Part shown: piece after piece, positions 55,272-64,000 of the stretch
Position numbering within the stretch: the first letter of the stretch is position 1
Layout: every line of letters starts with the position of its first letter
Origin: Foetidibacter luteolus
GTDB taxonomy: Bacteria > Bacteroidota > Bacteroidia > Chitinophagales > Chitinophagaceae
DNA: 64,000 nt
NCBI RefSeq assembly: GCF_009650435.1
Contig: NZ_VVIP01000044.1
Coordinates: 1 to 64,000 of the forward strand
Direction: 5' to 3'
The notes under the pieces: generated by a model
Told to the model about the DNA's origin: nothing
Database searches by the model: none
What the model saw: the letters and a program-made list of their open reading frames with translations, nothing else
Position numbers and translations under genes: made by a program

Positions 55272-55300
55272 AAAAAAAAGCCCCGTATTTAACAGGGCTG
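55272..55300 (-). terminator. Intrinsic terminator after the DUF3606 gene
   Basis: On the minus strand an AGCCC...GGGCT stem is followed by a run of eight T. It lies 22 bp after the stop of the gene at 55323-55508. Confidence 0.7.
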
Positions 55301-55322
55301 GCTTATGGGACCTTACATGCTT

Positions 55323-55508
55323 CTATTTACCCTTTAAATGTGATTCCACTTTCTTCCTGGAATTCCCCGCAGCCTTTACGGCTTTGCGAACGTGTTCTAC
55401 GGTGGTTTTCATTTTACCTGCTTCATAACTAACCTCATGATCTTGTCCGCCTGCAACCTTTGCCCTGTCCTGTGTACGGCCCCTGGTGGAATTGGTAGTT
55501 GATTTCAT
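55323..55508 (-). CDS. Small DUF3606-like protein (61 aa)
   Basis: Starts at ATG 55508 (a longer frame to 55577 is unlikely). RAKVAGGQDHEVSYEAGKMK and VEHVRKAVKAAGNSRKKVES follow the DUF3606 pattern (D-x-x-R, EV-x-YWAKKFG-like, then two short helices). Basic, soluble, function unknown. A terminator follows. Confidence 0.65.
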   Translation of the reverse strand: MKSTTNSTRGRTQDRAKVAGGQDHEVSYEAGKMKTTVEHVRKAVKAAGNSRKKVESHLKGK

Positions 55509-55619
55509 ATGATAAGTTTTTACGGATATAAAATACAATATCGTGCCAATTGAGGCAGGAAGTCTACTCACAGGCAAGATGAAAACAGGTTATTAACATC
55601 GCAATTATAATGAGGTACT

Positions 55620-55982
55620 TTAGAAGTCCAGCGCATGGTAGTCTTTATTGAACACAGGATCATGTTCATAGAGATCCAGGAATATCCTGGTCCTTTCGAC
55701 ATCTACCTGATACCGGTACACGTAGGCATCCAGCATTTCATAGGTCTTGTCATGAATGTCTTTGCCAATAGCTTCCAAACGTTCAACATTATCGAAAATA
55801 TACCACATCACTTTTTCCCTAAGTACCTCCCTTGTATCGCTTTGAAGCGGCAGCGATCCAAACATTGAAATGACTGAATGATTTAACGCAGGGATTGTTT
55901 CTGTTAAGGCATGTCTTGGATCAGCGAAATCCATATGCACAATTGTAGCAAGCAGTTCGTAGAGGGGTTCAAAATCTTTCAT
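55620..55982 (-). CDS. Hypothetical helical protein (120 aa)
   Basis: Starts at ATG 55982. Fully helical look with acidic faces (FEPLYELLATIVHMDF; REVLREKVMWYIFDNVERLE), no cysteine and no signal peptide. Not recognised. It lies 34 bp after the exonuclease gene on the same strand, so they may be co-transcribed. Confidence 0.65.
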   Translation of the reverse strand: MKDFEPLYELLATIVHMDFADPRHALTETIPALNHSVISMFGSLPLQSDTREVLREKVMWYIFDNVERLEAIGKDIHDKTYEMLDAYVYRYQVDVERTRIFLDLYEHDPVFNKDYHALDF

Positions 55983-56016
55983 GTATACAATTTAATGCGT
56001 TCGAATGATTTGATGG

Positions 56017-56796
56017 TTACTTATCCTCGAGTTCTATCCAAACCGGCGCATGGTCGCTTGTCTTTTCCCACCCCCGAACTTTCACATCCACACCGGCGGA
56101 CAACAGGCGACCTCTGAAATGTTTGCTTAGTAAAAAATGATCTATTCTCAATCCTGCATTACGCTGGAATGCGCGACGAAAATACTCCCAGAAAGTATAA
56201 ATGCGCTCCTTAGGGTATAATTCCCTGATGGCATCAGTCCAGCCCAGCTTCATCAGCCTTTCAAAGGCCTCACGGGCTTCTATCCTGAACAGCGCATTAT
56301 TCACCCAGCTTTCCGGTTTATATACATCAAGCTCCGTAGGCATCACGTTAAAGTCACCTACCAGCATGACGGGGACGTCATGGGCGAGCAGAGCTTTAGC
56401 ATGTTTAGTTAATCTCTTAAACCACGCGAGCTTATAATCAAATTTTGGCCCCGGCCAGGGGTTCCCGTTGGGCAGGTAAATACAGGCTATTACAAAGCGG
56501 TTTGCGATGATCGCTTCCAGGTACCGGCTATGCATGTCTGTCGCATCGCCAGGCAATCCCCGCCGCACTTCCAAGGGTCTTCCAAGCTTTGAGAGGATGG
56601 CTACCCCATTCCAGCTTTTCTGGCCATGCCAAATGACTTCATAACCTGCGTCGTTGATCGCTTTTAAAGGAAACCGGTCGTCAGGGGCTTTTAGTTCCTG
56701 CAGGCATACGATATCAGGGGCGGCCTCTTTCAGCCATCGCAACAATACGGGCAACCTGCCATTAACGCCGTTGATATTATAGGTGGCTATTTTCAT
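56017..56796 (-). CDS. xth: Exodeoxyribonuclease III (AP endonuclease)
   Basis: A 259-residue Mg-dependent exonuclease III that cuts at abasic sites in base-excision repair. KIATYNINGVNGR carries the metal-site Asn, LQELKA the metal-binding Glu, WNGVAILSK follows, GDFNVMP holds the catalytic Asp-x-Asn, and the end reads RIDHFLLS and TSDHAPVW with the Asp-His dyad. Starts at ATG 56796, 6 bp after the stop of the gene at 56803-57069 on the same strand. Confidence 0.93.
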   Translation of the reverse strand: MKIATYNINGVNGRLPVLLRWLKEAAPDIVCLQELKAPDDRFPLKAINDAGYEVIWHGQKSWNGVAILSKLGRPLEVRRGLPGDATDMHSRYLEAIIANRFVIACIYLPNGNPWPGPKFDYKLAWFKRLTKHAKALLAHDVPVMLVGDFNVMPTELDVYKPESWVNNALFRIEAREAFERLMKLGWTDAIRELYPKERIYTFWEYFRRAFQRNAGLRIDHFLLSKHFRGRLLSAGVDVKVRGWEKTSDHAPVWIELEDK

Positions 56797-56802
56797 GGTC
56801 TG

Positions 56803-57069
56803 TCAAGCCGAAAGTGATTGAATAGCTTCGCCTACTTTATCTGCGAATTCCGGATCAATCTGATTTGCCCTTCCGACCAGATCCATTTCCTCATTCTCCG
56901 CCACCCACTGCGCATCATCACCTAAATGTAATAGAAAAAGATACTGGCCATTTTCGCAGATACGGTAATACAGTGCGTTACTTTCATACATGAATTCCAC
57001 CTCCAGGCTTCTTCCATCAACATGCAGGGTTAACTTACCATGCGAATCCAATAATTCTACTTCTTCCAT
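56803..57069 (-). CDS. Hypothetical protein (88 aa)
   Basis: Starts at ATG 57069. Beta-rich N-terminus (MEEVELLDSHGKLTLHVDGR) and an acidic C-terminal helix (EEMDLVGRANQIDPEFADKV). Soluble. It lies 6 bp upstream of xth, so it shares its message and perhaps its regulation. Not recognised. Confidence 0.7.
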   Translation of the reverse strand: MEEVELLDSHGKLTLHVDGRSLEVEFMYESNALYYRICENGQYLFLLHLGDDAQWVAENEEMDLVGRANQIDPEFADKVGEAIQSLSA

Positions 57070-57216
57070 GGAGCTTTTTTGATTTATGTATCAAATGGCC
57101 TGCCAGCAAAAAGTGTAACACCGGGATTATCGGATTATCGCCTTTTTATTGTAGCTGACTACCATGCTGGCACCGGATTTGAATCACTGTCTATGAATCA
57201 ACACCACAAATTGCAT

Positions 57217-57615
57217 GAACCCATCACAGCAAACTTATATAGCCCGGTTTGAAATGTATTGCAGGCAGATGTACCGCAAATATGTTTCGGACTCCCCTCT
57301 TGCCTATATTGATATGATCTCCTGCATTCGGCCGAACGATTCGCTCCCCATCCATTTAGCCAGATATGCAAAGCCGTCGCCAGGGAAGCCAATGATATCC
57401 TGCTGAAGGCCCGGCATAACTCATCCATCCAGCTAGACGCCCTAAGGTCAGAGCTAAAATTGAACATAAAAATGGCCGCCTCTTTACTTTTGAGGCATCC
57501 TCGATATTCAGAATCCAAAGAGCCGATTAACGCTAACTCTTTGGATAGCACCACTCTTTTAACTGCATTCTACAATCGGCGGGCGTATGCCACCAACAGC
57601 TTGGGACCAATTTAA
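57217..57615 (+). pseudogene. Possible broken gene of unknown family
   Basis: ATG 57217 opens MNPSQQTYIARFEMYCRQMY and continues to about residue 50. After a shift near 57370 another frame reads AREANDILLKARHNSSIQLD and LRSELKLNIKM. The second frame then runs into an IS1182-type end sequence. Unknown family. Confidence 0.35.
57462..57500. repeat. IS1182-type end sequence
   Basis: GGCCGCCTCTTTACTTTTGAGG followed by CATCCTC resembles the outer end at 33344-33371 (GGCCACCTCTTTTACTTTTGAGACAGCCTC). The matching partner end was not found. The rest of 57070-57882 shows no intact gene. Confidence 0.35.
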
Positions 57616-57882
57616 ATACCCTCGCCAGATATTTCGTGGCAATCTGTAGACTTCCAACCGGCAGGATGCAGCGGCAGGAGAAAAATGAAAATTAATTACT
57701 ATTCTCAGGAAATCTCTTGGCCTTATAAAAAATTATTTCATATTTGCTTTACTGGTTGCTTAGTCAGATACCCCTCACAGAGACTTCTATCCAGCTTATT
57801 TTCGAGTTGAAGTGTTTAAGTAAAGCAAATGATATAGTTGCCATACAATTGGATAAATATTAAATACCACGTTTTGTAGTAA

Positions 57883-58485
57883 ATGACTCCGGCGTTTGAA
57901 GATAAAAATTATAAAAACTTATCAGCTACTGATTTGCGGTTAAATGAAAAAGCTTTTGAATCATTCTTCAAACAAAACTTTATTCCACTCTGTACATACT
58001 GCCAGTTCAAATTTGGTTTCGATCTTGATCTTGCCAAAGAAACCGTACATACAGCTTTTATAAAATTATGGGAAATAAGAAGCACGTTAAATGATGAAGT
58101 GCCTGTAAAAACATACCTGCAAAAAATGATTGCCAATAAAGCGCTGGATATTTTACGGCATGATAAAGTTAAGGCAGGCTATATAAAAGTAGCAGGTGGC
58201 AATGAAGAAGAAGCTGCTTCAGCAAATAGTTTTGAAAGCATTGATTTTAAAGAGTTGCTTCAGCAGGTAAATGCGGCTATCGAAGATATGCCGGAACAAA
58301 TGCGTACAGTTTTTGAACTAAGCCGCTTTGGAGGCTTAAAGTACAGCGAAATAGGCGCACAGCTCGGCATTTCTACCAAAACCGTTGAGACACAAATGAG
58401 CAGGGCGCTGGCTAACCTGCGGAAACAGTTATTGGGTTATTTAACTATGTTCACCGCAATCCTGTTTATTGTATGCATTATTTAA
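57883..58485 (+). CDS. ECF-type RNA polymerase sigma-70 factor
   Basis: A 200-residue sigma factor. Region 2 is FESFFKQNFIPLCTYCQF to LDILRHDK, and region 4 (MPEQMRTVFELSRFGGLKYSEIGAQLGISTKTVETQM) is the DNA-binding helix-turn-helix. The C-terminus is hydrophobic (MFTAILFIVCII), which is common in Bacteroidota FecI-type factors. Followed after 59 bp by its FecR partner and then SusC/SusD, so it probably drives this locus in response to a substrate. Starts at ATG 57883. Confidence 0.93.
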   Translation: MTPAFEDKNYKNLSATDLRLNEKAFESFFKQNFIPLCTYCQFKFGFDLDLAKETVHTAFIKLWEIRSTLNDEVPVKTYLQKMIANKALDILRHDKVKAGYIKVAGGNEEEAASANSFESIDFKELLQQVNAAIEDMPEQMRTVFELSRFGGLKYSEIGAQLGISTKTVETQMSRALANLRKQLLGYLTMFTAILFIVCII

Positions 58486-58544
58486 AAAATATTTTTTGCG
58501 GTTGTAGGGGTAAACTTTCTGTAAATCGTTTAATTAACAGATGA

Positions 58545-59696
58545 ATGGAAAATAGCAATCAATACGATGAATTACTGCTAAGGTATTTAGCCGGTGATTT
58601 GAATACAGAAGAGAAAGCTGGTGTGGAAGATTGGCTGGCTGCTGAACCGAACAGGGAACATTTTGAAGAACTTAAAGCCATATGGAAACTGGCCATGTTA
58701 AGCCGTTCATCCCGGATTGATATAAATACAGAATGGTTGCATTTTAAACAAACGATTGATGCCCTAGCAGCAGAAACATTATCAAAAAATAACGATACAG
58801 ACGAAGATTATATAATTCAGCCGTTGCCAATAAAACAGCACAGGGGTTTATTGTACAGGCTATCGGTAGCCGCGGCTGTTGCGGCTTCAGTTATATTGGT
58901 AGCTGGGATCAGTTGGAAGTTCTTTTACAAAAGCGGGAAAGATGTGCGGGTGACGCAACAATCCACAGAAGATAGCAGCCAGCAATTAGTCCTGCACCAT
59001 CACATGAATACAAGTGACAAAGACAGTACTATAATTATGTCTGATGGTTCTTGGATCGTGTTGACTAACGGAAGCGAAATAACTTATGGGGAACCATTTT
59101 CTAAAAAACGTGATGTTGAATTAACCGGAAAAGCTTTTTTCAAAGTGGCAAAAGGCAAACCCGTTGCTTTTATAGTTACCAGCAGGGACATTGCAACCAC
59201 GGCTATCGGCACAGAATTTCAGGTATCAGCATTTGCGAAATCGCAACAATTAAGTGTAAGGCTGCATGAAGGAAAAGTGGTGGTTAAAGCGGTCAATAAA
59301 GCGAATACAAAAATGAAAGAAGATGTGTATTTGCTGCCCGGCCAGGAGCTTGTATATGATTACAAAATGGGCGTTACGGTACGGGATTTCACTGAAAAAA
59401 GTGGTAAGCAGAACGCTAAAATAGTTAACGCGCCGGTTACAGATTCTTTGAATATACCCAATGTTGCTAACAGTTCGTGGTATATGTTCAATAATCAATC
59501 GCTTGAACAGGTGCTAATCTCTCTCTCTGCATTGTATAATGCGAAAATAGTCTATAACAAAAAGGATATTAAAAAAATATATTTCACAGGTAAATACGAT
59601 AAAACAGATTCTTTGGAAAAGATTCTAAAACGAATAGCTGCTGTAAATGAACTTAATGTAACCAAGAAAGATTCTGCTTTCATAATCACCAAATAA
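58545..59696 (+). CDS. FecR-family anti-sigma factor
   Basis: A 383-residue inner-membrane regulator. The cytoplasmic N-terminus binds the sigma factor (ELLLRYLAGDLNTEEKAGVE). One membrane helix lies at about 105-125 (LSVAAAVAASVILVAGISW), followed by the FecR domain (about 150-280, with IIMSDGSWIVLTNGSEI and VELTGKAFFKVAKGKP) and a C-terminal DUF4974 domain (NQSLEQVLISLSALYNAKIVY to the end) that resembles the receptor signalling domain. It should relay outer-membrane occupancy to the sigma factor. Starts at ATG 58545. Confidence 0.93.
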   Translation: MENSNQYDELLLRYLAGDLNTEEKAGVEDWLAAEPNREHFEELKAIWKLAMLSRSSRIDINTEWLHFKQTIDALAAETLSKNNDTDEDYIIQPLPIKQHRGLLYRLSVAAAVAASVILVAGISWKFFYKSGKDVRVTQQSTEDSSQQLVLHHHMNTSDKDSTIIMSDGSWIVLTNGSEITYGEPFSKKRDVELTGKAFFKVAKGKPVAFIVTSRDIATTAIGTEFQVSAFAKSQQLSVRLHEGKVVVKAVNKANTKMKEDVYLLPGQELVYDYKMGVTVRDFTEKSGKQNAKIVNAPVTDSLNIPNVANSSWYMFNNQSLEQVLISLSALYNAKIVYNKKDIKKIYFTGKYDKTDSLEKILKRIAAVNELNVTKKDSAFIITK

Positions 59697-59798
59697 AAAA
59701 TCCATTTAAGAAGTAATTCCACTGGAATGCAACTGTAAAATTGCCTGCATTCAGGCAGCTTATATCGCATTGTCCATAATAAACACAAACCAAGCCAT

Positions 59799-62700
59799 AT
59801 GTTTTGTAAGTTTCCATTAATGAGGCTTTTTATTATAGCCTTTCTGCTTGCCACACAGATATTTGTTCACTCCCCCGCACAGGCGCAGGAAAATTCTACC
59901 GATGTAAAAGGGATTGTTCATGATGAAACCGGCAAGCCAATAGTTGGCGCTTCTGTGGTTATCCGCAACAGCAAAACCAATTTTGCTTCAGGCACCACTT
60001 CAGACACTTCCGGGATTTTTATCACCCGTCTTCCGGCAGGAGGCCCCTACACTTTCATCGTTAAGAGCGTTGGGTACGCGGAGGCAACTTTATCGGGTTA
60101 CAATTTAAAAGCCGGCACTACTTTTAGCCTGGATGTTTCATTAAAATCTACCTCCAATACATTAAACCAGATCGTGGTGATCGGTTATGGAACAGTCCGT
60201 AAAAAAGACCTTACAGGTTCGGTTTCATCAATCGGTTCAGATGAAATAAAGTCACAACCCATCAACTCGTTCAACCAGGCACTACAAGGAAAAGTTTCCG
60301 GTGTTCAGATTACTCAGGCTTCTAATGCGCCCGGAGGGGGCATTACAATAAGGGTGAGGGGCGGAAATTCTATCTCTGCAAGTAACGACCCGCTGTATGT
60401 AGTTGACGGATTTCCTATTTCTACTCCAGCCGCAGCCAGCGGTGCGAGCGGAAGTGGTGCCAATTATGCAAACCCTTTATCAACCATTAACCCCAGTGAT
60501 ATCGAATCGATTGAGATTTTAAAAGACGCTTCGGCGACTGCCATTTACGGTTCCAGGGGCGCAAACGGTGTTGTCTTGGTTACTACAAAACGTGGAAAGT
60601 CGGGACAACCAAATATTGAGTTTGAAACCTACTTTGGGCAACAACAGGTAGTAAAACAGTTAGAACTCGGTAACGCCACGGATCATTTAAATTTAAAGAA
60701 TGAGCAACTAACGAACCTTGGCTATCCAATACGTTTTGGAAACCCCACGGGTGCTTACCCTCAGCCCGTCTCTTCCTATGGCGAAGGCACAGACTGGCAA
60801 AAGCAAATTTTCAGAACCGCCCCAATGCAGAATTACCAGTTATCCGTCAACGGCGGTTCTGATAAAATAAAATATATGATTAGCAGTAATTATTTGAACC
60901 AGGAGGGGATCATAATTGCTAACAACTTTAAGCGTTATTCGGCAAGATTAAACATAGACGCCACCTTGAGTGATCGTATCAAGATTGGAACCAGTTTTAC
61001 AGCAGCACGCACTGAAAATAATGGTGTTTCTGAGAATTTGGTTGCAGGGCCAATTTATGAGGCATTGGTCATTTCTCCGGCTAGCCCTGTATACGCGGCG
61101 GATGGTAGCTATCAATTACTTAACCTGGGTCCTGGAACAGGCTTTGCCAGTGCACCAAACCCTGTTGCTGTGCAGCGAACGTCTACCAACCAACTCACAA
61201 CGGACCGGGTTTTAGGTACGCTGTTTGCTGATGTAAATATCATTAATGGCTTAAAAGCCCATGTTAGTTTTGGTGCGGATATTCAAAATTCTTACAGAAA
61301 TGTATTTTTTACACCACAAACACTTGCAGGTAGCGGCCGGAATGGCTATGGAAGTAACGGCACCTCTGAAAACCTCAATATCTTAAATGAAAACACACTG
61401 ACCTATTCAAAAAGGATCAATGAGGATCATTCGTTTGATGTTCTTGCAGGTATAACTTTTCAAAGCAACAGACTGCAAACAACCTATCAGGAAGCGGAGA
61501 ATTTCCCGAACTTTATCTTAGGTGCAAATAACCTTTCTGCCGCCAGTACACTCATCGCTACCAACAGCGGATTACAAAAATGGGGGCTGAACTCTTACCT
61601 GGCCAGGATCAATTACCGCTTTAGAGGACGGTACCTTCTTACATTAAGTGCCAGGGAGGACGGTTCATCGCGTTTTGGTGCCAATAACAAATATGGGTTC
61701 TTCCCCTCAGGCGCATTTGCCTGGCGCGTATCAGATGAGGATTTCCTGAAAAATAATCGCCTAATCAGTGATCTTAAATTTAGAGTGAGTTATGGTTTAA
61801 CAGGTAACGATGCCATTGGATTATATAATTCCGTGTCTCAATACTCTATAGGAAGAACAGTTTTTAATGATACCGAGGTTCTGATGAATCAGATATCGCG
61901 TATAGAGAATCCAGATCTCAAATGGGAGAAAACCGCTCAACTAAATATAGGGTTTGATGCTGGTTTCTTTAATAACAGATTAAATATCGTAGGAGATTAT
62001 TATGTAAAAAAGACAAGTGGCTTATTGTTATATGTTGACCTGCCAGCAACCACGGGAGCAACCAGCGTTCTTCGTAACATAGGGAGTGTACAAAACAGAG
62101 GTTTCGAACTGGCGATTTCATCAGTTAACATCGATAATGGTCCGAACGGATTCAAGTGGACTACCGCCGGGAACGTCTCATACAATGAAAATAAGGTTAC
62201 AGCGCTTGTCAATGGCGTAGATCATTATTTTTCCGGACTAACGATTATAGAGGTAGGTAAACCATTAGGTTCATTTTACGGCAATGTGTTTGATGGCATT
62301 TGGCAATCAACCCAGGAAATCGCAGATGCAGGCGCTTTGGCACAAGCTGGCAGTTTGCCTGGAGCTTATCGCTGGAAGGATGTGAATAGTGATAAGGTTT
62401 ATAATGAAGCAACCGACCGCCAGATACTGGGCAACGGACTTCCTAAATATATTTTCGGCCTGACAAACAACTTTTCATATAAGGGATTTGACTTTTCATT
62501 TTTCTTACAGGGTGTTCAAGGTAATAAGATTTACAACACTTTCACTACTCTTATCGACGCTCAATACAATCACCTAAAGTCTTATTATATTAATCACTGG
62601 ACAGCTACAAATCCAAGCAATACGGTTGGCGGTATACGCCAGTGGGTACTGCCTGCAGTAACAGATTATGCAATTGAAGACGGTTCATTTGTACGCCTGA

Positions 62701-62918
62701 AAAATGTCACATTGGGTTACCAGTTGCCAACATTCACAAAAGTCATCAGGAGGGCCCACATTTACATCAGCGCACAAAATCTGCTGACTTTTAGTAAATA
62801 CACCGGTTATGACCCAGAGGTAAATGGTGATTTTAACAGCAATACTACTTACGGACGCGACAATTTCAACTATCCCCCAGCAAGGATATATATGCTTGGT
62901 TTGTCAATGACATTTTAA
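59799..62918 (+). CDS. SusC/RagA-family TonB-linked outer-membrane transporter
   Basis: A 1039-residue glycan or peptide importer. After a signal peptide (LFIIAFLLATQIFVHSPAQAQ) comes a carboxypeptidase-regulatory-like domain (about 30-115, GIVHDETGKPIVGASVVIRN). The plug follows with the SusC signature GYGTVRKKDLTGSVSSI and SIEILKDASATAIYGSRGANG. A large barrel ends in IYMLGLSMTF. An N-terminal STN signalling domain, which sigma/FecR-linked SusC proteins often carry, is not present. ATG 59820 is an alternative start. The SusD partner follows after 13 bp. Confidence 0.95.
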   Translation: MFCKFPLMRLFIIAFLLATQIFVHSPAQAQENSTDVKGIVHDETGKPIVGASVVIRNSKTNFASGTTSDTSGIFITRLPAGGPYTFIVKSVGYAEATLSGYNLKAGTTFSLDVSLKSTSNTLNQIVVIGYGTVRKKDLTGSVSSIGSDEIKSQPINSFNQALQGKVSGVQITQASNAPGGGITIRVRGGNSISASNDPLYVVDGFPISTPAAASGASGSGANYANPLSTINPSDIESIEILKDASATAIYGSRGANGVVLVTTKRGKSGQPNIEFETYFGQQQVVKQLELGNATDHLNLKNEQLTNLGYPIRFGNPTGAYPQPVSSYGEGTDWQKQIFRTAPMQNYQLSVNGGSDKIKYMISSNYLNQEGIIIANNFKRYSARLNIDATLSDRIKIGTSFTAARTENNGVSENLVAGPIYEALVISPASPVYAADGSYQLLNLGPGTGFASAPNPVAVQRTSTNQLTTDRVLGTLFADVNIINGLKAHVSFGADIQNSYRNVFFTPQTLAGSGRNGYGSNGTSENLNILNENTLTYSKRINEDHSFDVLAGITFQSNRLQTTYQEAENFPNFILGANNLSAASTLIATNSGLQKWGLNSYLARINYRFRGRYLLTLSAREDGSSRFGANNKYGFFPSGAFAWRVSDEDFLKNNRLISDLKFRVSYGLTGNDAIGLYNSVSQYSIGRTVFNDTEVLMNQISRIENPDLKWEKTAQLNIGFDAGFFNNRLNIVGDYYVKKTSGLLLYVDLPATTGATSVLRNIGSVQNRGFELAISSVNIDNGPNGFKWTTAGNVSYNENKVTALVNGVDHYFSGLTIIEVGKPLGSFYGNVFDGIWQSTQEIADAGALAQAGSLPGAYRWKDVNSDKVYNEATDRQILGNGLPKYIFGLTNNFSYKGFDFSFFLQGVQGNKIYNTFTTLIDAQYNHLKSYYINHWTATNPSNTVGGIRQWVLPAVTDYAIEDGSFVRLKNVTLGYQLPTFTKVIRRAHIYISAQNLLTFSKYTGYDPEVNGDFNSNTTYGRDNFNYPPARIYMLGLSMTF

Positions 62919-62931
62919 ATTTCAGATCAAT

Positions 62932-64000
62932 ATGAAACTTCAATATATGAAACCCGACACAATTTCGCCAGTTAAGCTGCGAACATTACTGTGCTGTTTT
63001 TTTGCAATGATGTTAATCATTTTGGAGAGTTGTAAAAAAAATCTTAATGAGGTGCCTTATTCTTTTTTGGGCGAGGAAAATTCTTTCAAGACGGCAAATG
63101 ATGCAACAGTTGCAATAAATGCTGTGTATGATAAGCTGCGAACCATTTATGGTATGACCATGATCAACATGGCTGATCTAAATTCCGAGGAACTCAATGT
63201 CGAAGCTACTGTCGGTGCCACCGTTTTGGATTTCAAAGAGAATACATACTCGGCTGCCAATTCTATTTTCGATGCCTTTTATACAAATTGTTACTTGTTA
63301 ATTGACAGGGCAAACCGTGTACTCCGAAACGTTCCAGGCATTACTATGGATGCTACAGCAAAAGCTCAAATTCTTGGTGAAGCCAGGTTTTTGCGGGCAC
63401 TTATTTATTTCGATCTGGTGCAAGCCTTCGGTGATGTTCCACTAGTTCTTATACCTACTACGGATGTTGTAAATGTCAATATAGAACGTGTGCCTGCTGA
63501 GGAAGTTTACATTCAAATCATTAGTGATTTAAAAGATGCAGAGGCTGCAAACCTTCCGGCAAAGTATACATCTTCCGGAACCATAGGACGGGCAACAAGT
63601 GGTGCCGTTAAATCAATTTTAGCAAAGGTTTACCTTACCCGTAGGGACTATACCAATGCCGCTCTATATGCCAAACAGGTGATCGACTCAGAAAGCTATA
63701 GTCTTTTTCCGGATTATAAAGATGTTTTTCCACCCGAGAACAAAAATGGCCAGGAACATATTTTTTCAGCGCAATACAGTTGTGTTAAAACAACTTACGG
63801 CAGCTCGATGGCCCAAAACTTTTCAATCTATTTTTCATATCCTATCAATCAGGGTGGCGGAGTGTTCAATGCCGACACATTGTATGTAAATTCGTACCTT
63901 ACCGGAGATTATCGTAAACACGTTACAATTATCACGCAAAAGGTGAATCCATCGAATAATCAATTAGTTGTAGCACGTAATGGCCCTTGCATTGATAAAT
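62932..64000 (+). CDS. SusD/RagB-family lipoprotein (3' end outside window)
   Basis: The frame is open from ATG 62932 to the window edge (356 codons). A lipobox LIILESC (signal peptidase II cleavage before Cys) shows an outer-membrane lipoprotein. SusD features follow: ATVAINAVYDKLR, the YFDLVQAFGDVPLV motif with AKAQILGEARFLRALIYF before it, and the tetratricopeptide-type AKVYLTRRDYTNAALYA. It binds the substrate for its SusC partner. Substrate type cannot be told. Confidence 0.93.
   Translation, partial: MKLQYMKPDTISPVKLRTLLCCFFAMMLIILESCKKNLNEVPYSFLGEENSFKTANDATVAINAVYDKLRTIYGMTMINMADLNSEELNVEATVGATVLDFKENTYSAANSIFDAFYTNCYLLIDRANRVLRNVPGITMDATAKAQILGEARFLRALIYFDLVQAFGDVPLVLIPTTDVVNVNIERVPAEEVYIQIISDLKDAEAANLPAKYTSSGTIGRATSGAVKSILAKVYLTRRDYTNAALYAKQVIDSESYSLFPDYKDVFPPENKNGQEHIFSAQYSCVKTTYGSSMAQNFSIYFSYPINQGGGVFNADTLYVNSYLTGDYRKHVTIITQKVNPSNNQLVVARNGPCIDK

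Noticed and set aside
1..64000. tRNA, rRNA and CRISPR arrays
   Set aside because: Read for cloverleaf-like ends, rRNA signatures and regularly spaced direct repeats; none found by eye.

Overview
The window looks like chromosomal DNA of a Bacteroidota bacterium, most likely of the Chitinophagaceae type. The reasons are the SusC/SusD pair driven by an ECF sigma factor and a FecR anti-sigma factor, an Oar-like TonB-dependent receptor, a FISUMP-domain protein, GG-leader peptide export genes, weak Shine-Dalgarno signals and a TAnnTTTG promoter motif. There is no rRNA, tRNA or CRISPR array. Accessory DNA is plentiful: broken IS91, IS66 and IS1182 relics, tyrosine recombinases and many decayed genes.

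Layout. 1-5 kb holds a recombinase tail, two orphan zinc-ribbon genes each followed by a ~198-bp intergenic module, and a decayed IS91-type element with its companion tyrosine recombinase. 5-8 kb is a detoxification-style operon (SDR, pirin, isochorismatase-like hydrolase) divergent from a Crp/Fnr regulator. 8-11.5 kb has a FISUMP protein, a gene-poor stretch and relics of a haloalkane dehalogenase and an AraC regulator. 11.6-18.2 kb is the most interesting locus, a minus-strand operon for a secreted cysteine-rich peptide. It encodes a VKOR/thioredoxin oxidase, a 58-residue GG-leader precursor whose core has EGF-like cysteine spacing, a glycosyltransferase, a lone lanthipeptide/thiopeptide-type (SpaB_C-like) protein, a C39-peptidase ABC exporter and a compact HlyD-like protein. 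18.7-21.7 kb has an IS66 scrap and a second small gene-module-gene array (serine hydrolase and an unknown gene). 21.9-26.8 kb has a secreted HExxH protein, an AraC regulator with a siderophore-interacting-type flavoprotein, and an ankyrin protein cut short by an in-frame TGA. 27.2-32.3 kb is a two-gene operon for large proteins of unknown function, one with weak resemblance to TULIP/P47-type proteins. 32.4-33.7 kb is a graveyard (IS1182 end, ferritin-like DUF892 fragment). 34-40.3 kb has an AlkB-type dioxygenase and two divergent tandem tyrosine-recombinase pairs around a membrane-protein gene. 40.7-57 kb is more ordinary: Oar-like receptor, EamA transporter, MidA-type methyltransferase, secreted PPC-domain protein, LigD, several SDRs with a Crp/Fnr regulator, exonuclease III and small stress-type proteins. 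57.9-64 kb begins a polysaccharide- or glycan-uptake locus (sigma factor, FecR, SusC, and SusD cut by the window edge).

How parts fit together. In the peptide operon the genes are packed tightly (4-bp overlap, adjacent stop/start, gaps of 16-90 bp). This fits one pathway: synthesis of a leader-bearing Cys-rich peptide, oxidation by VKOR/thioredoxin, possible glycosylation, and leader cleavage with export. The ~198-bp modules sit directly after stop codons and between unrelated orphan genes, in both orientations, which suggests cassette-like mobility by an unrecognised mechanism. All functional statements come from reading the sequence and recalling families; no database search was run.
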